This document shows positions 5,253-8,019 of a stretch of 8,019 bases of DNA, piece by piece. This stretch comes from CAURMH01 sp963525745 (GTDB lineage Bacteria > Pseudomonadota > Gammaproteobacteria > Enterobacterales > Pasteurellaceae). Location of the stretch: contig CAURMH010000058.1 of assembly GCA_963525745.1 (NCBI GenBank), forward strand, positions 1 to 8,019. Reading direction: 5' to 3'. A program made the position numbers and the translations under genes. Every line of letters starts with the position of its first letter. The stretch's first letter is position 1. The notes under the pieces are model-generated. The model saw only the letters and a program-made list of their open reading frames with translations. It was not told where the DNA came from and did no database searches.

Positions 5253-7264
5253 ATGAGAAAAACAACGTTTGCATTACTCCCTATTGTCGTTTTTGTTACG
5301 TTAAACGTACAGGCCAATTCGGATCAACTAGATACTATTGATGTTGTTAGCGACAACTACTCGCCACAGGTTTCCAATGTTGCCGCTAAAGGGGTGGTAA
5401 AAGTTCGTCAAGCCACAAAAATGTCCGATGTCTTACGTGGCGTGCCGGGCGTAAACGTCAATGGTGGTCGCTCTGTTGTTGAGCGTTACAATATTCGCGG
5501 TGTTTCCGAAGAATATTTAACAGTCACCGTTGATGGTGCCCGTCAAAATGGTTATGCCTTCCATCATTCCGGTAATTACGGAATCGATCCTGAAATTTTA
5601 AAACGTGTTGATATTGATGTCGGTTCCAACTCTGTCGTTGCCGGCGCCGGATCTTTAGGTGGTTCAATTAAATTTGAAACTGTCGATGCCGCAGATATGC
5701 TGGAAGAAGGACAAAACTTCGGCGGTAAAGTCAAATACGGTTGGGGCAGCAATGGCAATTCCCACCAAGGCACCGCCATTCTTTACGGACGTGCCGGCGA
5801 CTTAGATTTATTGAGCTATTTTAACTATCGCCATCAAGAGGACGGCAAAGACGGTAACGGCCTAAAAAATGCCAATAAAGGACATTTACAAAATTATCTC
5901 TTTAAGGCGAAATACAATATTACGCCTGAACAATGGGTAAAATTCTCTGCCGAACGTTATACCAATACCGCATTGAGTTGCTTCCGCGCGAATTTTGGTG
6001 CTTGTTTAGGAAACGTTCCTCAACCGGATCAGACAGGTTATGAGCCAGCAAACCATTCTCGCTCGTATACTGAACTTCAACGCGAGACCTACACGCTTTC
6101 TTACGGTTTTAAACCAACTGACAATCCGTTAACCAATGTAAAAGCAAACGCGTATAACACGGATTCCAAAACATCCTCAATGGGAAATCCTCAAACGAAT
6201 ATTCGACAGTCGGTGGCGCAATTTCCAATACATCCGACTTCGATCTTGGTGCAACTCATCATGCAGTGTTAGTGGGCGGTGAATATTTCAATACCAAAGC
6301 ACGCGCTTATGGCACAGGTTCAAACACATATGTGACCAAAGTGGATAGTACATCCGTTTACCTAGAAGATCAAATTGCATTTGATGATTTTGTCGTTACG
6401 CCAGGACTTCGTTATGATTATCATAAAGCCCATTTATCGCCAATCTTTAATAAAAGTTACGACCGCGTGTCCAAAGCGCTTGGACTGAAATATCTGGCAA
6501 CCGAGCACGTCGTCTTATTTGCTAATTACACCGAATTATTTAAAGGTCCGGATGCCGGTGAAGTAACACTCAACGGCTCACGCGGTTACTCGCCTTCTCT
6601 AGAAGCTATCCGTGGTGATAATAAAGAAGTGGGTTTTAACTTCGCTAAAGATAGCCTATTCAGCGGCGATGATTCATTCTCCATCACGGCAAAATATTTC
6701 CAAACAGACTACGATAACATCAATAAAAACGTCAACTTAGGCAGTTTTAGCGGTTATCAAAGTGTAGGTGCAGTAAAACTAAAAGGGGTTGAAGCATCAG
6801 CCAAATATCGCATTGAAGACTTCACCGTTGGTCTAAGCTATGCCCGCGCCCGAAGCGAACAAACTTCAGATGTGGGATCACAAGTCAAAGGAAGAAGCGG
6901 CTTCGCTGCGTTCCCTGATACCGGTGATCGCTACAACCTATCCCTCAGCTACTCCATTCCAACTCACTATGTTGAATTAGGTTGGAACACAATGTGGGTT
7001 CGTGGCATTAATCTTTATCAAGAACTCAATGTCGGCTCAAGACGTGCACCGGTTTATGTCACGGGCTACTCTCCAAGAAAATCTTACTCTGTCAGCAATG
7101 CTTACATTTCTTGGACGCCAACACAGGTTAAAGGCTTAGAACTCACATTCGGCGTGGATAATATCTTCAACAAAGCTTATAAAGACCAAAGCACACAATA
7201 TTATAGCGCAGCGGATCTTGATCCAGGTCGTAACTACAAGTTGTCTGCATCTTACAAATTTTAG
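5253..7264 (+). pseudogene. TonB-dependent outer-membrane receptor (haem/haemoglobin type), split by a frameshift
   Basis: The gene encodes an outer-membrane importer driven by TonB-ExbB-ExbD, most like haem/haemoglobin receptors. The front part (5253-6272, 339 codons) has a signal peptide cleaved after about Ala21 and a TonB box (DTIDVV, 27-32). Its plug domain carries SDVLRGVPGV, YNIRGV, TVTVDGARQNG, the GIDPEILKRVDI segment and GSLGGSIKFETVDAADML. A cysteine-containing loop lies near CFRANFGACLG. The frame is then lost near 6211. The rear part (in frame to 7264) continues the beta-barrel with GGEYF, YTELFKGPDAGEV (FKGP sits where many haem receptors have FRAP) and the TonB-receptor ending with a terminal Phe. 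Restoring one base gives about 670 residues, normal for the family. The rear part has no usable start of its own. The ligand is not proven. Fur control favours iron or haem over another substrate. Confidence 0.85.
6204..6214 (+). other. Site of the -1 frameshift in the receptor gene
   Basis: Upstream sequence reads sensibly in the frame of the 5253 start as far as NIRQS. Downstream it reads sensibly (GGAISNTSDFDLG) only from GGT at 6212-6214, one base early. A single lost G in the TCGGTGG stretch explains both. Without correction, translation runs through about 20 unrelated residues to TAG 6270-6272. No slippery heptamer or long homopolymer is visible. Confidence 0.8.
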
Positions 7265-7288
7265 TGAAATCCGTTCCTTTTATGAGCT

Positions 7289-7319
7289 AAAGTGCGGTCA
7301 AATTTGACCGCACTTTTTT
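7289..7319 (+). terminator. Rho-independent terminator made of two inverted uptake signals
   Basis: Positions 7289-7302 and 7303-7316 are exact complements (a 28-bp perfect palindrome, each arm AAAGTGCGGTCAAA or its complement). The T-run extends to 7319. It lies 25 bases past the receptor stop and is a strong plus-strand terminator. The minus-strand gene ending at 7338 reads into it as well, but only three T residues follow on that side. Confidence 0.85.
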
Positions 7320-7337
7320 CCTTAGTTAATCTTATGC

Positions 7338-7817
7338 CTATTTTTTAGACAGAATACGTGTTTCATTATTGACGCAGATAATTTGTCCCAACGTATAGAG
7401 TGAGGAGTTCGGCTGTAAACGGAGGGTGTATTTTTTCTGATGTTTCGGTGCCGCGCGCAATCCTTCCCCCCAATAATCGTCGTAGAAATCAGTGCGCACC
7501 TGGGTTAAGCGATAATTGTTACAGTTTAATATTTTATATTGACGGACCGAGCGGGCGTATCGTCGCGGGTCGGGATAAACGTATAAGCCTTTATCCAAAT
7601 TAATCACCGCATCAAAATGAACTTGTCCGTTGTCTTCATTATCAACCCAAATCGAATTAGTATCGACATAATAATTAGCATTTTGCACCAGTTTAATATA
7701 TCCGACTTTTACTTTGGTCGGTGGTGTAAGGTTTACTACATGTTGTGGCAAGGGAATTTGCTGGTCGGCACAACCGAATAATGCGAACATACTCAGAATC
7801 AAAAGGACTTTTTTCAT
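7338..7817 (-). CDS. pe: Surface-adhesin protein E, lipoprotein
   Basis: This is a homologue of H. influenzae protein E (HI0178), a small surface lipoprotein that binds vitronectin, laminin, plasminogen and epithelial cells. The 159 residues begin with a lipoprotein signal peptide; the lipobox is LFGC, with lipidated Cys at 16. The body matches the remembered protein E sequence closely at VGYIKLVQNANYYVD, SIWVDN, VHFDAVINLDKGLYVYP, RYARSVRQYKILNC, LTQVRTDFYDDYWGEGLRAAP and QIIC. Cys99 and Cys148 are the two remaining cysteines and correspond to the family disulphide. The ATG at 7817 has a strong AAGGAG site. It follows pflA by 23 bases on the same strand, as I recall in H. influenzae, so the two are probably cotranscribed. 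Binding functions are inferred from the family, not tested for this protein. Confidence 0.93.
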   Translation of the reverse strand: MKKVLLILSMFALFGCADQQIPLPQHVVNLTPPTKVKVGYIKLVQNANYYVDTNSIWVDNEDNGQVHFDAVINLDKGLYVYPDPRRYARSVRQYKILNCNNYRLTQVRTDFYDDYWGEGLRAAPKHQKKYTLRLQPNSSLYTLGQIICVNNETRILSKK

Positions 7818-7840
7818 AGAATCTCCTTGTATATTAATTG

Positions 7841-8019
7841 TTAGTATTTGACGCGATGACCGTAACTTTCAATAATGGTCTTAATGTGTTCTAGCGATTC
7901 TTTGCTTGGCGGCATAACATCCTCAAGCTCATAGTCAAAACCAAGCGTTTTCCATTTATGCGCACCAAGACGATGATATGGAAGCAATTCGACTTTTTCG
8001 ATGTTTTCCATGCCTTGAA
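7841..8019 (-). CDS. pflA: PflA, pyruvate formate-lyase activating enzyme (C-terminal part)
   Basis: The last 58 codons of a radical-SAM enzyme that installs the glycyl radical on pyruvate formate-lyase under anaerobic conditions; the rest lies beyond the right edge. The visible part reads LLPYHRLGAHKW, then LEDVMPPSKESLEHIKTIIE and ends YGHRVKY. This matches the PflA C-terminus (LPYHxLGxxKW, PPxKE, YGHKV). The iron-sulphur CxxxCxxC motif is N-terminal and not visible. The stop TAA is at 7843-7841, 23 bases before the start of the protein E gene. The frame is unbroken through the window edge. Confidence 0.93.
   Translation of the reverse strand, partial: QGMENIEKVELLPYHRLGAHKWKTLGFDYELEDVMPPSKESLEHIKTIIESYGHRVKY

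Noticed and set aside
6204..6272. Programmed -1 ribosomal frameshifting to join the two receptor parts
   Set aside because: No slippery heptamer such as A6G or X XXY YYZ and no obvious downstream hairpin lie near 6211. A single-base loss explains the data better, and this mechanism is not known for TonB receptors.
7400..7603. Plus-strand open frame opposite the protein E gene
   Set aside because: It is a shadow of a well-recognised minus-strand gene and shows no signal or family features.

Overview
The window comes from a chromosome of the Pasteurellaceae, in the lineage that uses the Haemophilus influenzae-type DNA uptake signal. Eight exact copies of the 9-base core (AAGTGCGGT or its complement) start at 545, 1086, 3183, 3258, 4902, 5150, 7290 and 7307, where chance would give far fewer than one. 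Base composition is moderately AT-rich. The protein families (MltA, TcdA and ZnuA in a row; surface-adhesin protein E beside PflA) fit the Haemophilus/Aggregatibacter/Pasteurella group. I cannot fix the genus or species from the sequence alone.

Layout. Positions 1-146 are the right end of a decayed IS3-family insertion sequence: the last codons of the transposase with two stops, then a terminal-repeat-like end. A minus-strand block follows (read from right to left): yhhQ (queuosine-precursor transporter, 5041-4346), tpiA (4051-3284), mltA (3083-1986), tcdA (1986-1210) and znuA (1115-168). mltA and tcdA overlap by one base and are probably cotranslated. znuA has its own leader and ends near a hairpin inside the IS remnant. 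The divergent gap 5042-5252 is regulatory. Toward yhhQ it carries a promoter and a leader that folds like a class-I preQ1 riboswitch, with the Shine-Dalgarno in the pseudoknot. Toward the plus-strand gene it carries a promoter overlapped by a strong Fur box.

That plus-strand gene (5253-7264) encodes a TonB-dependent outer-membrane receptor of the haem/haemoglobin-receptor type. One missing base near 6211 splits it into a 339-codon front part and an intact rear part. It ends at a near-perfect terminator built from two head-to-head uptake signals. Convergent with it, on the minus strand, are the adhesin lipoprotein protein E (7817-7338) and, just upstream, the C-terminus of pflA (pyruvate formate-lyase activase), which runs off the right edge.

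Much of the window concerns acquisition of scarce nutrients: zinc (ZnuA), iron or haem (the Fur-controlled receptor) and queuosine precursors (YhhQ). Central metabolism (TpiA, PflA), murein turnover (MltA), tRNA modification (TcdA) and host adhesion (protein E) make up the rest. I see no CRISPR array, prophage, toxin-antitoxin or defence system and no rRNA or tRNA gene. The most notable items are the queuosine riboswitch candidate, the frameshifted Fur-regulated receptor, and the reuse of uptake signals in terminators and tandem repeats.
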